34,846 nt of DNA from Deltaproteobacteria bacterium (GCA_031265205.1 JAISCZ010000162.1:1-34846), one strand, 5' to 3'; shown: positions 8,648 to 19,233, counted from the first letter of the stretch. Notes: generated from the letters alone by a model not told the origin. Made by a program: numbers and translations.

Positions 8648-10069
8648 ATGCCATCCCTAAACACGCTCCGCTCGCTATGGCTCGCCCCGCTTTTGGCGCT
8701 CGCTTTCGTCCTCGTCCCCCTCGCCGCCGACCGGCGAGCCCTCGCCATTACCCAGGCGGAGGAAATCCAAGTGGGCCGCGAGGTCTATCTGGAAATCGCC
8801 AAGCAGGGCGCCATCTTTGACGACCCCTACGTCAACCAATACTTCCAGTCCGTGGCCCGCAAGGTGCTGGCCGCCGCGGGACCCCAATCGCTCCCCTTCC
8901 GGTTCTATTTGGTGTACAGCGATTCCTTAAACGCCTTCGCCGTCCCCGGCGGCTATATCTATTTCCACACGGAAACCATCAACAGCCTGGAAAACGAGGG
9001 ACAGCTCGCCGCCATCCTCGCCCACGAAATAGCCCATATCACCGCGAGGCATTTCGCCCTCCGCGCCGAAAAAAACTCCTCCATGGGCATCGCCAACATG
9101 GCCGCCATGCTGGCGGGGGCGCTCCTTATGTCCGGCGGCGGCCATAACGCCACCGCCCTGGGCCAAGCCGTCATCATGGGCTCGTCCGGCGCCACCATGC
9201 AGGCCATGCTCGCCAACTCCCGGGCGGACGAGGCCGAGGCCGACCGCAAGGGCCGGGATTACATGATTAAAGCCGGCTACAGCGCCCGGGACATGTACGG
9301 CGCTTTTAAAATCATGAACGAAAAGAGCTTTTCCGTCTCTTCCAAGATCCCCACTTACCTCAGTTCCCACCCTGGGATCAGCCAGCGCCTGGCCACCACC
9401 TTCGCCGATCAGGCGGCGGCCAGCCCCGCCCCCCGGGACGAGAGGTACATGGCCATCCGCGACCGGACCTTGGCCCTCACCGCCTCCCCCGAGCGCGCCC
9501 AGAACGCCTTCAATCTCCGCCTCAAGGACAACCCCAAGGACGCGGCCGCCCTCCACGGCCTGGGCGTCTTGGCCCAGCGCTCCAAAAACCTGACCCGCGC
9601 GGAAAAATACTACCTGGAGGCCTTGGCCGTCAGCCCCCAGAACGCCCAATATCTCTCGGACTTAGGGGATCTGGCCTTCGCCCGGCGCAAACCCGAGGAC
9701 GCGGTCAAATACTTTTCCGACGCCCTCAAATACGGGGACCGAACCCCCCAGACCCTTTTGGGCCTGGCCCGGGCCCAGGAAATCTTGGGCCGTAACCAAG
9801 AGGCCGCCAAGACTTTCGATCGGGCGGTGGAAGCCGCGGGCTCTTCTTACCCCTTGGCTTTAGAAATGGCCGGCGCTTTTTTCCTGAAAAACGGCGACGC
9901 GGCCAAAGGCCACTTCATTTTGGGCAATTACTTTTTCCAAAGGGGCCAGCCCAAAGAGGCGGCCTTCCACTACGAGGAAGGCCAAAAAGTCCCCGGCGGC
10001 GCCCGTTACAAAACGAAAACGACCGAACTCATGCGGGAGCTGGAGCCTTTCCTCGCGAAAAAGGATTAA
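8648..10069 (+). CDS. periplasmic M48 metalloprotease with C-terminal TPRs (BepA/YfgC-like)
   Basis: 473 residues from the ATG at 8648. An upstream in-frame start at 8549 is rejected because the 33 extra residues precede an otherwise clean signal peptide, and GAGGA sits just before 8648. The signal peptide covers residues 1-33 (cleavage after RRALA). Zinc motif HEIAH is at 126-130 in AAILAHEIAHITARHF, and the third ligand is Glu195 in SRADEAEADRKG. After about residue 285 come TPR units, for example NLTRAEKYYLEALAVSPQNA and KPEDAVKYFSDALKYG. This architecture matches BepA, a periplasmic chaperone-protease for outer-membrane beta-barrel assembly. The role is inferred from that family; the fold and active site are seen directly. 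It has its own extended -10 promoter. Confidence 0.93.
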   Translation: MPSLNTLRSLWLAPLLALAFVLVPLAADRRALAITQAEEIQVGREVYLEIAKQGAIFDDPYVNQYFQSVARKVLAAAGPQSLPFRFYLVYSDSLNAFAVPGGYIYFHTETINSLENEGQLAAILAHEIAHITARHFALRAEKNSSMGIANMAAMLAGALLMSGGGHNATALGQAVIMGSSGATMQAMLANSRADEAEADRKGRDYMIKAGYSARDMYGAFKIMNEKSFSVSSKIPTYLSSHPGISQRLATTFADQAAASPAPRDERYMAIRDRTLALTASPERAQNAFNLRLKDNPKDAAALHGLGVLAQRSKNLTRAEKYYLEALAVSPQNAQYLSDLGDLAFARRKPEDAVKYFSDALKYGDRTPQTLLGLARAQEILGRNQEAAKTFDRAVEAAGSSYPLALEMAGAFFLKNGDAAKGHFILGNYFFQRGQPKEAAFHYEEGQKVPGGARYKTKTTELMRELEPFLAKKD

Positions 10070-10121
10070 GCCCCTCGTTCCACGAAACGGTAAAACGACG
10101 CGACGGAAAAACGGCGCGACG

Positions 10122-10140
10122 TCGCGACGTTCTCTTTTGA
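10122..10140 (+). terminator. possible terminator of the M48 gene
   Basis: The palindrome ACGTCGCGACGT is followed by TCTCTTTT about 55 nt after the M48 stop. The stem is short, so the call is weak. Confidence 0.3.
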
Positions 10141-10326
10141 CTGACGCTAATTTGGCGCTGACCTTTATAAAGCGCGCGCCGAGCCGCCCGCCTTTCCTTC
10201 GCGCGGCCTAAGGCTTAAGGCCGCCAGCTTCGCGCGGCGCGAGGGCCTCCGGGAGGCGGCGCGCCAAAGAACGCGCCGCTTTCGCGCGGGACGCGGGCCA
10301 AGAAAGCCGCCCAAGGAGACGCGGAC

Positions 10327-10800
10327 ATGGACGAGCGAAAAATCCATTGGCCTTTCGAGGCCCAGTTCAAGTCGGTTGTCGGCGTTGACGCCCACGGCAA
10401 GAATAACTTCGCTTGCCACTTCGAGCCCGTTGACCCCACCGCTTACGTTTCCGAGACCGAAAAATTCAGCGCGACGCCGGAGGGAAACCGCGATCTCGTA
10501 AGCTGGGTCATCCTCAAGGGGGCGGAGGCCGTATTTTTGGAGAGCGGCGGCGTCAACTTTGAACTCCTCCTGAAGGCTCTCGCCAACGTCAGCCTGTTAG
10601 TCTTCGTCGTCCCAAGGCAAGCCAAGAACCTTCCCGGTCGCCCGCCCCACATGAGCGACAGCCTGTGGCTGGCCCCGCTTGGCTGTTACGGGCTCCTCCC
10701 GCCCAGCTTTGTCAGCCGTCCCCGCGGGCGGCGAGCGCGCCCGCTACCCGCCGCCCCTCAATCGGAAGATGGCGCGAGATCTCGCCAGGAGCGAAAATAG
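10327..10800 (+). pseudogene. truncated, frameshifted IS110-family transposase
   Basis: The frame encodes an N-terminal IS110 DEDD domain: VVGVDAHGKNNFACHF (first Asp), FSATPEGNRDLVSWVI, VFLESGGVNFELLLKAL (the Glu of the family's ESTGVY), VPRQAKNLPGRPPHMSDSLW (family KNVPGRKTDVKDAEW) and GLLPPSF. Just after this point (about 10715) homology jumps to another frame: LNRKMARDLARSENRVPRRL resembles the family's LTRYRRKL..ERSREKNRVQKVL. No C-terminal Tnp20/serine domain follows. The gene is therefore frameshifted and truncated to the first third of a usual transposase of about 350-400 residues, and should be inactive. The missing Tyr after ESGGV supports decay. No element ends could be defined; IS110 elements normally lack terminal inverted repeats. 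Confidence 0.8.
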
Positions 10801-11310
10801 GGTTCCCCGGCGCCTTAAAGCCAGCGCGGCGAGCCGAACGCGGCTTGAGACTTTGGCCTTATCGCGAAGGGCGTCTTTTGGGGAAAGTCCGCTCGCGCGG
10901 GCCGACGGGAGCCGCAGGGGGACGCGCGGCGCCTCCGCGCGTGGCGTAAGTCCTCTCCCGACGAGAGCGCGAGAGCCCCGCCTTCCGCCTAAGGCGACAA
11001 GCGAGGCGAAAACCAGGGCGACAGGCCAAGCGACAAGCGAGGCGACGACCAAGGCGACAACCAAGACGACAGCTCAAACGAAACTAAGGGCGACAAGGGG
11101 CGAACCTAAGCGCTGGCGGCGCCTTAAAGCGCGCGCTCTGGCGCGAGACGCGGAAAGCTTGGCGCGAAAAAAAGAACCTTAAGGCCGCTCGCGCGCGAGG
11201 AGATCGCTCTCCCGCGGAGAGGCCGCGCTCCCACAAGCTCCTTCGGGTCGCCTTGAGGGGCGCGGCCTCCCCCTGGAGGGCCGGAGGGGAAAAGGTCCCG
11301 GGGCGGGGAC
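10801..11310. other. remnant and repeat-rich spacer after the IS110 relic
   Basis: The shifted frame of the transposase fades out by about 10930. From 10990 to 11098 the DNA is an imperfect array of GCGACAAGC/GCGACAACC-type units. They give a Thr/Ala/Lys-rich translation (TKATTKTTAQTK) in an open frame to 11182. I do not regard this as a gene. Confidence 0.5.
10990..11098. repeat. degenerate short tandem repeat (GCGACAA-type)
   Basis: Roughly ten imperfect copies of a 9-15-bp unit containing GCGACA, in the tail of the IS110 relic. Confidence 0.6.
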
Positions 11311-11829
11311 TTACGCGGCGCCGTGGTCTATTCCCAAAAAGGCCCACGTCTCCTTGGCCGCCGAGTGGATGGAGAAAAAGGTCAGGTGGCACTCCACGGC
11401 CCGGCGCGCGCCCAAAGGCAAATTCTTGATGGCGGCGAAACTCTCGCCGTTTTTAAGGTAGCGCACCGCTCGCCAGTGGGGATAGCCGGCGTCGGCCCCG
11501 TCGTTGTCCAGTTCCGGCTTAAAAATATAGTCGCTCAAAACCTCCCCGATATAAAACCTGGGCTCTTCGGGAACCAAGACGTAGTCCCCGACCTTGACCT
11601 GGTTCACGAAACGGTCCAGGATCCCGGCGGCGACGCTTAAGTCATGCTTCTGGTCCGTCTCGTAATGGGTATAGGTCGCGCGCAGGCGTTGGGAGATGTC
11701 CTCGCGGCTGAGGCCCCCGCTTAAATCGCCCATGCCTGGCCAGCCGATGGCCATCATGCCTTGCTCCAAAAACTCGCGCAAACGGTTCGTGTAATTCGGT
11801 TCCGGTCGGATCACCCACAGGTTTCTCAT
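11311..11829 (-). CDS. stand-alone N-terminal domain of Mrr-type restriction proteins
   Basis: 172 residues. It resembles the N-terminal domain that precedes the nuclease in many Mrr-family restriction endonucleases: MRNLWVIRPEPNYTNRLREF, then MMAIGWPGMGDLSGGLSRED, VKVGDYVLVPEEPRFYIGEV and YPHWRAVRYLKN. In that family the block reads WMVRAG..AIGW..GDLS...VKKGDYVV....YLIGEI. The PD-(D/E)XK nuclease half is absent: after residue 160 the protein simply ends. The domain may recognise modified DNA or a nucleotide ligand (PUA/EVE-like fold, inferred). AAGGA lies 10 nt before the ATG. It is isolated between the IS110 relic and groEL with no restriction partner nearby, so it could be a relic or an adapter. 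Moderately confident on the family, unsure of function. Confidence 0.65.
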   Translation of the reverse strand: MRNLWVIRPEPNYTNRLREFLEQGMMAIGWPGMGDLSGGLSREDISQRLRATYTHYETDQKHDLSVAAGILDRFVNQVKVGDYVLVPEEPRFYIGEVLSDYIFKPELDNDGADAGYPHWRAVRYLKNGESFAAIKNLPLGARRAVECHLTFFSIHSAAKETWAFLGIDHGAA

Positions 11830-12397
11830 GCGTATCGCGTCCTTAGCGTCGGGCGAGACCCTTTAAGGGGCCGCCGCGTTCCAGAAAAAGCGCCCCCGGG
11901 CGAATTGACGCGCCCGCGCCCGCTGAAAGCCAAAAATCATCGCTTTCGGGCCGCCTCTGGCCCGCCGCGAGCGCGACCGCGGCCCGCGAGTGGCGGCGAC
12001 GGAAGCGCGCGGACGAAAAAGATTTTTAACCCTAATTTAACTTAAAAGTGGCAAAAATGGCCCGCGAAACTCCCTCCGCCCCTTCCCTTCCCACGCGAGT
12101 ATATAAAACAATTTAAGCAACTTAACACGAAAAATCGCCTTTGTCAAATTTCCAAAACCGCCGTCGCGTCGCGCCCTGAAGCGGGCGAACTCCGTCCAAA
12201 GCCCGCCGTCGGCCACCGGTTCGACCCTTGAAGCGGGGCTTGGGCCGGCCGGCGCGGCGAGAATCCTCGCGCGCGCCCTTCCGGCCCCCTCCCGCCCGAC
12301 CGCTCGGAGAGCGGGCGGGCGGGAGGGTTCCCCGCGCGGGGCGCCTCAAGGCCGCGCGCGGGATCCCTTCTGGGGAGGCGCGCTCCCAAGGCCCCGC

Positions 12398-12457
12398 AAA
12401 AAGGAAAGGGGCCTTTCCCCCGGCCGCCCCAGCGGGGCCGGCCGGAGGGAAAGGCCC
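12398..12457 (-). terminator. second groEL terminator
   Basis: Long GC-rich stem (left arm from GGGGCCTTTCCCC at 12408, right arm ending at GGGAAAGGCCCC near 12457). On the minus strand it is followed by CTTTCCTTTTT (12405-12398). Confidence 0.65.
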
Positions 12458-12472
12458 CCCGCCGCGAAGGGC

Positions 12473-12513
12473 CCCCGGGGAAGGGCGAGCCTGGAGCCCG
12501 CCCTTCCCCGGGG
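12473..12513 (-). terminator. groEL terminator hairpin, perfect 15-bp stem
   Basis: CCCCGGGGAAGGGCG (12473-12487) pairs exactly with CGCCCTTCCCCGGGG (12499-12513) around an 11-nt loop. It begins 12 nt after the groEL stop. It has no U-tract of its own; the next hairpin supplies one. Confidence 0.65.
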
Positions 12514-12524
12514 GGAAAAAAGGT

Positions 12525-14333
<1,809 letters not shown>

Positions 14334-14389
14334 TTATGGGGCCCCCCACGGGGGTCGGCTCTTTTTCGGGGTCGGGGCGCGCGGCCCGA

Positions 14390-14677
14390 CTAGTCGATGA
14401 TCCCGAGGATGTCCTCTTCGCGGAGAATAAGGTATTCCTCGCCGTCGAGTTTGACCTCGGTCCCGGAATATTTCCCGAAAAGCACCTTTTCCCCGGCCTT
14501 GACCCCAGGGGTCACGCGGGTTCCGTTATCCAGCAACTTGCCGTCTCCCACGGCCACGACCTTGCCCTGCTGGGGCTTTTCCTTGGCGGTGTCGGGGATA
14601 ATGATGCCGCTCTTGGTGGTTTGCTCTTCTTCGAGCCTCTGAACCAAAACTCGATCCGAAAGGGGACGAATGCTCAT
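14390..14677 (-). CDS. groES: co-chaperonin GroES (10-kDa subunit)
   Basis: 95 residues, the usual length. GroES is the heptameric lid of the GroEL folding chamber. It begins [20 protein letters not shown]. The mobile loop that contacts GroEL is seen as [20 protein letters not shown], followed by [30 protein letters not shown] and the terminal EDILGI. AAGGAG nine nt before the ATG is a strong ribosome binding site. It is the first gene of the groES-groEL operon, downstream of a consensus-like promoter and a degenerate CIRCE-like inverted repeat, which implies housekeeping expression with possible heat-shock (HrcA) control. Confidence 0.98.
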   Translation of the reverse strand: MSIRPLSDRVLVQRLEEEQTTKSGIIIPDTAKEKPQQGKVVAVGDGKLLDNGTRVTPGVKAGEKVLFGKYSGTEVKLDGEEYLILREEDILGIID

Positions 14678-14891
14678 AAATCTTAACTCCTTACAGGCGA
14701 AAAATTCGTCTGAAACAAAAAAATAGGCCCTATCGCGAGAAAGGGCGCCAAAAAGGGGGAAACGCGAGTCCCCCTCAAGCCTTGAGGGCGGAAAAGCCGC
14801 CCGTTATGGGATAGCCCCTGGGCCAAATTAAGCTTGAATCCGACTCCGGGGCGAAAAAAAACGACAATTCCCAAACCTTGACGAAAAATTT

Positions 14892-14918
14892 TTAGCAGTC
14901 TTAGGGCCTGTCTGCCAG
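14892..14918 (-). promoter_or_regulatory. degenerate CIRCE-like operator of groESL
   Basis: TTAGCAGTC, nine bases, GTCTGCCAG. CIRCE, the HrcA operator, is TTAGCACTC-N9-GAGTGCTAA. The left half matches 8 of 9 and the right half 5 of 9. The nine-base spacer and the position just downstream of the promoter fit CIRCE. Confidence 0.45.
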
Positions 14919-14927
14919 GCAAAACAA

Positions 14928-14955
14928 AATATAAACATTGCTTCCCGCTTGTCAA
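14928..14955 (-). promoter_or_regulatory. sigma-70 promoter of groESL
   Basis: On the minus strand a perfect TTGACA (14955-14950), a 16-bp spacer, then TATATT (14933-14928). The start site falls near 14921, giving a leader of about 245 nt containing the CIRCE-like site. Confidence 0.7.
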
Positions 14956-14975
14956 GGGAGGGGGAAGAAAAAAAA

Positions 14976-15020
14976 GCGCGGGGAGGATCATTTTTTTAAA
15001 AAAGATCCCCCCTCCGCGCG
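14976..15020. terminator. bidirectional A/T-loop hairpin upstream of groESL
   Basis: GCGCGGGGAGGATC and GATCCCCCCTCCGCGCG arms flank a T7-A6 centre. It could insulate the groESL promoter from minus-strand read-through. Confidence 0.45.
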
Positions 15021-15911
15021 GCGACCGTCGCCCGCGGGGCCCCCATAGCCGAGGGCCTGGGCTTTGGCGATGTCCCCCTCGCGCCTTCGCCGTGGAGACC
15101 CTCTCAAGCCCCAGCGGCGACCCTTACGCGGCCTCGCGAGGGAACGGACGGCGCCACGGAGCCGCCCGCCGCGCGACGGAATTTGGCCTCTGGCTCGCGG
15201 GAACGCGTCCAGGGAGGGGGCGCCCCCATACGCGTCCCGCTTCTTCCCCCCTCGCCCGGAAAAGCCGGGCCCGGGCCGTGGCGGCGCCCCGCGCGTTCTG
15301 GGGAGGGGAGCGCCCGGGAAACGAGCCAAGCCCCCGCCCGCGCCAAAAAGCGCTCCCCCCAGGCCCCCGGCGGGACGCGAGAGCGCGTCCCCGGCCTCCC
15401 TCCAGCGGGCGGCCGCGGGAAGAGCGCGTCGCGCCGCGCGCGGCGCGACGGAACGCGGCCGCCAGCCGCGCCCAAAGGCGCGCGGGAGCTCCCAAGAGCG
15501 GAGCGAAGGCCTCGAAGCCCCGCGAGGCTTGGAAAGCTTACAGGGACGGGCGAGGCGCGCGCCGCCTCCCGCGAGGGGAAAGGGCGCTCGCTTAAGCCGC
15601 GCGCGAGGGCGGCGCCCAAACTATTTCGCGCTAAAGCGGCGCGCGGCCTATTTTGGGGGAAAGCGAGGCCTTAGCTTATTCGCGGGCGAGAAAGGGCGCG
15701 ATCCCGCCGCCAGAAAGCGCGCTCGCGCGCGTCCCGAGGCGGGCCGGAAAAGGCGCCAAAGGCTTTGGCGGGCGCCGCGGCGCCGCCTCTCGCGCGCTAA
15801 ATTTCGCCTATCGCTCGCTGGCGCGCCCGCGGATAGGCCTTAAAGCGAGCGAAGCGCCTGTCCATCGCCGCGCGGCCAAAAGGACGCCGCGGCGCCAGGC
15901 GAAGCGCCTGG
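15021..15911. other. 0.9-kb extremely GC-rich spacer
   Basis: Several overlapping Arg/Ala/Pro/Gly-rich ORFs lie on both strands. None has a recognisable domain, a ribosome binding site or a consistent frame, so no gene is called. A perfect stem, CCAGGCG-AAG-CGCCTGG (15895-15911), abuts the stop of the methyltransferase gene on the minus strand and may end its transcript. Confidence 0.6.
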
Positions 15912-16787
15912 TTATTCGCCCACCGCCAAGGGAGGCCGCGCCCGGGCGTCCGCCGCCGACTTCGCAAGGCTTAAGGGATTTTTGCGGGCGGTTAGGTAAA
16001 TTTCGTTGCCCAACGGGGGGAAAAGCGCTCCCCAGGCCAAATTCAGCCGGAACCAAAAGAGGCTGTCCTCCAGCGCGCTCCCGGAATGGCGCAGCAAAAA
16101 GGCGCCGTTCATAAACTCGGGCGCGAGCCCCGCGCCTTTAAGGAGCCGCTTCCAGCGTAAGGGGCTCAGGGCCTGGATATGTCCCCCGGGCCGAACTTTT
16201 CCGGCGGCGCGTTTATTTTGGAGCGCGCGGTTCCGCCACGTCGCCAAGGGCCAGGGCAAAACCGGGCTTCCGGCCACCAAAAGGCCACCGGGCCGCAGAA
16301 TCCGCGCGATCTCGCCAAGGGTAAAATCCGGGCGCGGCAGGTGCTCGAGGACGTGGATAAAAACCGCGATATCCGCGGCGTCGTCCTCCAGGGGCAAGGG
16401 AGAGTCAAAATCGGCCGCGATAAACCGCGTCACCCCGGCGGCGAGGGCCTCGTCCCGGGCGCCCGCGTCAAAATCAAGGCCCACCCAGTCCCCCGCTCCC
16501 GGAAGCGCTCCCACGAAGCGGCGGACGTGACCCCGGCTGCAGCCCAACTCGGCGATCCGCGCCCCTTCGTTCCCCCGCGCGATCCGTAACTCCAGCTCCT
16601 CGCGGATAAGCTCCCCGGTCATCCAATAGCGGATGGCCCTGATGGGGTAAGCCCGCTTGGCGGCCCGCGCCGAAACGTGGTCGGCGAGCCGCGCGGCCGC
16701 CACCCGCTCCGGGACATTCTCCGCCGGCCAATGGAGCGGCGCGAAGCGGCGCCGCCAGCGCTCCCTTAACGTCATTGTCCCACTCAT
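15912..16787 (-). CDS. class I SAM-dependent methyltransferase
   Basis: 291 residues. The Rossmann methyltransferase core covers about 85-200. Motif I is RIAELGCSRGHVRRFVG (SAM-binding loop), followed by the acidic end of strand 2, DWVGLDFDAG, then AADFDSPLPLEDDAADIAVF. The post-motif HVLEHLPRPDFTLGEIARIL with RPGGLLVAGSPVLPWP is typical of the Methyltransf_11/UbiE-like group. A central region, GGHIQALSPLRWKRLLKGAG, is of the kind seen in sugar or lipid methyltransferases. The N-terminal 60 residues are basic and helical. GGAGG lies nine nt before the ATG at 16787. The substrate cannot be read from sequence. The gene stands alone, with a possible TATAAT at 17050-17045 as its promoter. Confidence 0.85.
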   Translation of the reverse strand: MSGTMTLRERWRRRFAPLHWPAENVPERVAAARLADHVSARAAKRAYPIRAIRYWMTGELIREELELRIARGNEGARIAELGCSRGHVRRFVGALPGAGDWVGLDFDAGARDEALAAGVTRFIAADFDSPLPLEDDAADIAVFIHVLEHLPRPDFTLGEIARILRPGGLLVAGSPVLPWPLATWRNRALQNKRAAGKVRPGGHIQALSPLRWKRLLKGAGLAPEFMNGAFLLRHSGSALEDSLFWFRLNLAWGALFPPLGNEIYLTARKNPLSLAKSAADARARPPLAVGE

Positions 16788-17167
16788 CGCGATTGTCCTC
16801 CGCCGCGCCCGGCGAACCCCGGAAAAGAGCCTCCGTCAACTCGCGCGAGAAAGTCTGGAAAAAAGCCAGGGAGAAGGCTTGGAAGCGGGTGGGAAAGAAG
16901 GGGAGAAAAAGCGCCCCCCGTCGCGGCGGGCTCTCTCCAAGCGATCCCGCGCGGGCGGCGCGGGGCGCGGGGCGGTCGCGCTGAGTTGATTCGCTCCATC
17001 ATGTAAAGTCAGTCTATCCTCGGGCGGCGGCGCCGCGGGAAAAAATTATAAAAGACGCCCCGCGGGGTCGCCGCTGGGGGAAAAGCCCCCCGGGCGCCGC
17101 CCCAGGTTTCCCCCCACGAAGCGCGCGCGAGTTCCCGCGAAGGCGCTCCGTAGTCGCCAACGAAGGG

Positions 17168-17382
17168 GCTTAAGGCTCATGGGGCTTTGGCTCGCCTGGC
17201 TTTAGGATCGCCGGGCTTTGGCTCGCCAGGCTAAGGCTCCGCGAGCTAAGGCTGTGCCGGGCTAAGGCTGCGCCGGGCTAAGGCTTAACGGGTTAAAGGC
17301 TCCGCGGGCTTAGGCTCAAGGGGCTAAGGCTCAAGGGGCTAAGGCTCAACGGGCTAAGGCTCAAAAGGCCTAAAGCTCTACG
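17168..17382. repeat. 15/16-bp tandem repeat array, about 14 imperfect copies
   Basis: The consensus is close to GGCTAAGGCTCAAGG. The most regular copies are at the right end (GCTAAGGCTCAAGGG twice, then variants ending ACGG and AAAG). The unit contains a nested GGCTnnGGCT half-repeat. It is not CRISPR-like, as there are no unique spacers. Confidence 0.85.
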
Positions 17383-17565
17383 GTTCTTGGGGGGACGCGA
17401 AAAAACTAAAAGGGTTTTGCCTTTTAAAGTTTTACCTTTTCCGCGCGCCCGCGTCAATAAAACCGTTTCTTTTTTCCTCTTCCCTTTCCCGTCGGAGGCC
17501 GTGGGAACTCTATTTTTCCCAAAAGGGCCTTCTAAGGAGTTCGCCAAACCCCTGGCGGGCGATAG

Positions 17566-17574
17566 TGCTATAAT
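17566..17574 (+). promoter_or_regulatory. extended -10 promoter of gpmI
   Basis: TGCTATAAT, with a perfect TATAAT at 17569-17574. The predicted start near 17581 gives a leader of about 80 nt. The same nine bases occur before the M48 gene. Confidence 0.6.
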
Positions 17575-17661
17575 TTGAAAAATCCAGACCGGAAACGTTT
17601 CTGGAATTTCGCGCGCGCCGGCGGCCCTTTGGCCGCCGGGCGGCGCCCAAAGGGGATTATC

Positions 17662-19233
17662 ATGGAAAAGCGTCTCGCCTGCCTCATTATCCGCGACGGG
17701 TGGGGTCACCGGGAAGAAACCCGCGGCAACGCCGTGGCCGCGGCCAATCCTCCCTATATCAATAGCCTTCTTCAAAAAAAGGAATTCTGGACCCTCCTCG
17801 ACGCCTCGGGGGAGCCGGTGGGCCTCCCCGACGGCTATCAGGGCTCCAGCGAGGTGGGGCACCTCAACATGGGCGCGGGCCGAATCGTCATCCAGGAACT
17901 TAAGCGCATTGACGACGGCCTTCGGGACGGGACCTTTTTCCGGATCCCCCACTGGATTGAGCTCATGGAATATTGGCGGAAAAACCAAGGCGTTTTGCAC
18001 CTCTTAGGCCTTTTGCAAAACGAGGGGGTCCACGCCCACCAGGAGCACCTTTTTAAGATCATGCGCCAGGCCCGCCGGGATAACCCCGCCGGGAAGATGA
18101 CCGTTCACCCCTTCCTGGACGGACGCGACACGCCCCCCCGCTCCAGCCCCGAGTTTATAACGGCCCTGGAACAGGTCATGAAAGACGTGGGGAACGCCGC
18201 CATCGGGACCATGATGGGCCGCTACTTCGGGATGGACCGCGCCAAGGATTACCCCCTAACCGATCGGGCCTTCCGCGCCCTAGTGGACGCGGAGGCGACG
18301 CCCTTCGCCGGGTCCCCCATCGAGGCCATCGAAGCCGCGTGGAACTCGGAAAAGACCCCGGACGGGGGCGAGATGGTGGACGAGTATATTCCCCCCTTGA
18401 AAAAAGAGGGCTACCCGGGGATCCGGGACGGGGACGCCGTCTTCCATTTCAACTACCGCCAGGACCGAGCCATCCAGCTCACCCAGGCCTTCGTGGAAGA
18501 CGGCTATCCCGGCCAAAGGAACCGGAGGCCGCGCGTGTCCTTCGTGGGCCTCACCCGTTACTACGATTCTTTCCGCCAGTACCTTTTAGCCCCCATGGGC
18601 GAGGGCGGGGGCATGGAGCGCCTCTTGGGGGAAGTCGTCGCGGATCATAATCTTAAGCAGCTCCGCATCGCCGAGACGCAAAAATTCCGGCACGTCACCA
18701 GCTTCTTTAACGGGAAATCCACCACCCCCTACCCGCTGGAGGAACAGGTGGAGGTCAAGGGCCGTTTTGACCCCGCCACCTTCGCCATCCACCCCGAGAT
18801 GGAAGCCGAGATCGTGACCGATCTCCTCATCGAAAAATATATCCCGGAGAAATACCCGCTGATCGTCCTCAACTACGCCAACTGCGACATGGTGGGACAC
18901 ACGGGCAACATGGAGGCCGCCACCCAGGCCGTCAAAATCGTGGACGCCAACGTCGCCCGCCTCAACGCGGAGCTCCTCCGCCAAGGTTACGAGATCCTCG
19001 TCACGGCGGACCACGGGAACGCCGACGAGATGATCGATCTGGAGACCGGGCTCGTCAAAACGAGCCACACCTTAGCTCCCGTGGAATGCTTCTACGTGGC
19101 CAACAAGCCCCGCTTTAAGGTCCAACAAAGGCGCGGCAAGCTCGCCGACCTCGCCCCCTCCCTCCTCAATCTTTTGGAACTCCCCGTTCCCCCGGAGATG
19201 ACCGCCACGAGCCTTTTGGATCCGATCAAATAG
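17662..19233 (+). CDS. gpmI: 2,3-bisphosphoglycerate-independent phosphoglycerate mutase
   Basis: 523 residues from the ATG at 17662; an upstream TTG in frame lies inside the promoter and is rejected. It interconverts 3- and 2-phosphoglycerate in glycolysis and gluconeogenesis using two Mn ions. Alkaline-phosphatase-superfamily metal sites are visible: IIRDGWGHREETRGN (first Asp), catalytic Ser in GYQGSSEVGHLNMGAGR, NCDMVGHTGN (Asp/His), ILVTADHGNADEM (Asp-His) and TSHTLAPVECF (His). Substrate-loop motifs VHPFLDGRDTPPRSS and FNYRQDRAIQLTQAF are intact. The catalytic-loop residue after Gly is Ser where most enzymes have Asn (GNSEVGH), a mild variation. AAAGGGG precedes the ATG. It has its own extended -10 promoter. 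Function is secure. Confidence 0.97.
   Translation: MEKRLACLIIRDGWGHREETRGNAVAAANPPYINSLLQKKEFWTLLDASGEPVGLPDGYQGSSEVGHLNMGAGRIVIQELKRIDDGLRDGTFFRIPHWIELMEYWRKNQGVLHLLGLLQNEGVHAHQEHLFKIMRQARRDNPAGKMTVHPFLDGRDTPPRSSPEFITALEQVMKDVGNAAIGTMMGRYFGMDRAKDYPLTDRAFRALVDAEATPFAGSPIEAIEAAWNSEKTPDGGEMVDEYIPPLKKEGYPGIRDGDAVFHFNYRQDRAIQLTQAFVEDGYPGQRNRRPRVSFVGLTRYYDSFRQYLLAPMGEGGGMERLLGEVVADHNLKQLRIAETQKFRHVTSFFNGKSTTPYPLEEQVEVKGRFDPATFAIHPEMEAEIVTDLLIEKYIPEKYPLIVLNYANCDMVGHTGNMEAATQAVKIVDANVARLNAELLRQGYEILVTADHGNADEMIDLETGLVKTSHTLAPVECFYVANKPRFKVQQRRGKLADLAPSLLNLLELPVPPEMTATSLLDPIK

Larger units (their letters stand above)
11830..12524. other. spacer between the Mrr-type gene and groEL
   Basis: No credible gene. 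AT-rich blocks at 12020-12060 and 12100-12160 are probable promoter territory for the minus-strand gene at 11829, but no box is clear enough to call. The right part carries two strong groEL terminators. Confidence 0.6.
16788..17661. other. spacer with divergent promoters and a tandem repeat array
   Basis: Between the divergent methyltransferase and gpmI genes. It holds a minus-strand TATAAT (17050-17045), a 15/16-bp tandem repeat array (17168-17382), an AT-rich stretch and the gpmI promoter. No gene is supported. Confidence 0.65.

Noticed and set aside
17168..17382. CRISPR array
   Set aside because: Units are contiguous and imperfect with no unique spacers, and no cas gene is nearby.
17293..18000. 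235-codon minus ORF with SLSPL repeats
   Set aside because: Antisense to gpmI and its leader; the repeats are just the 15-bp DNA array translated.
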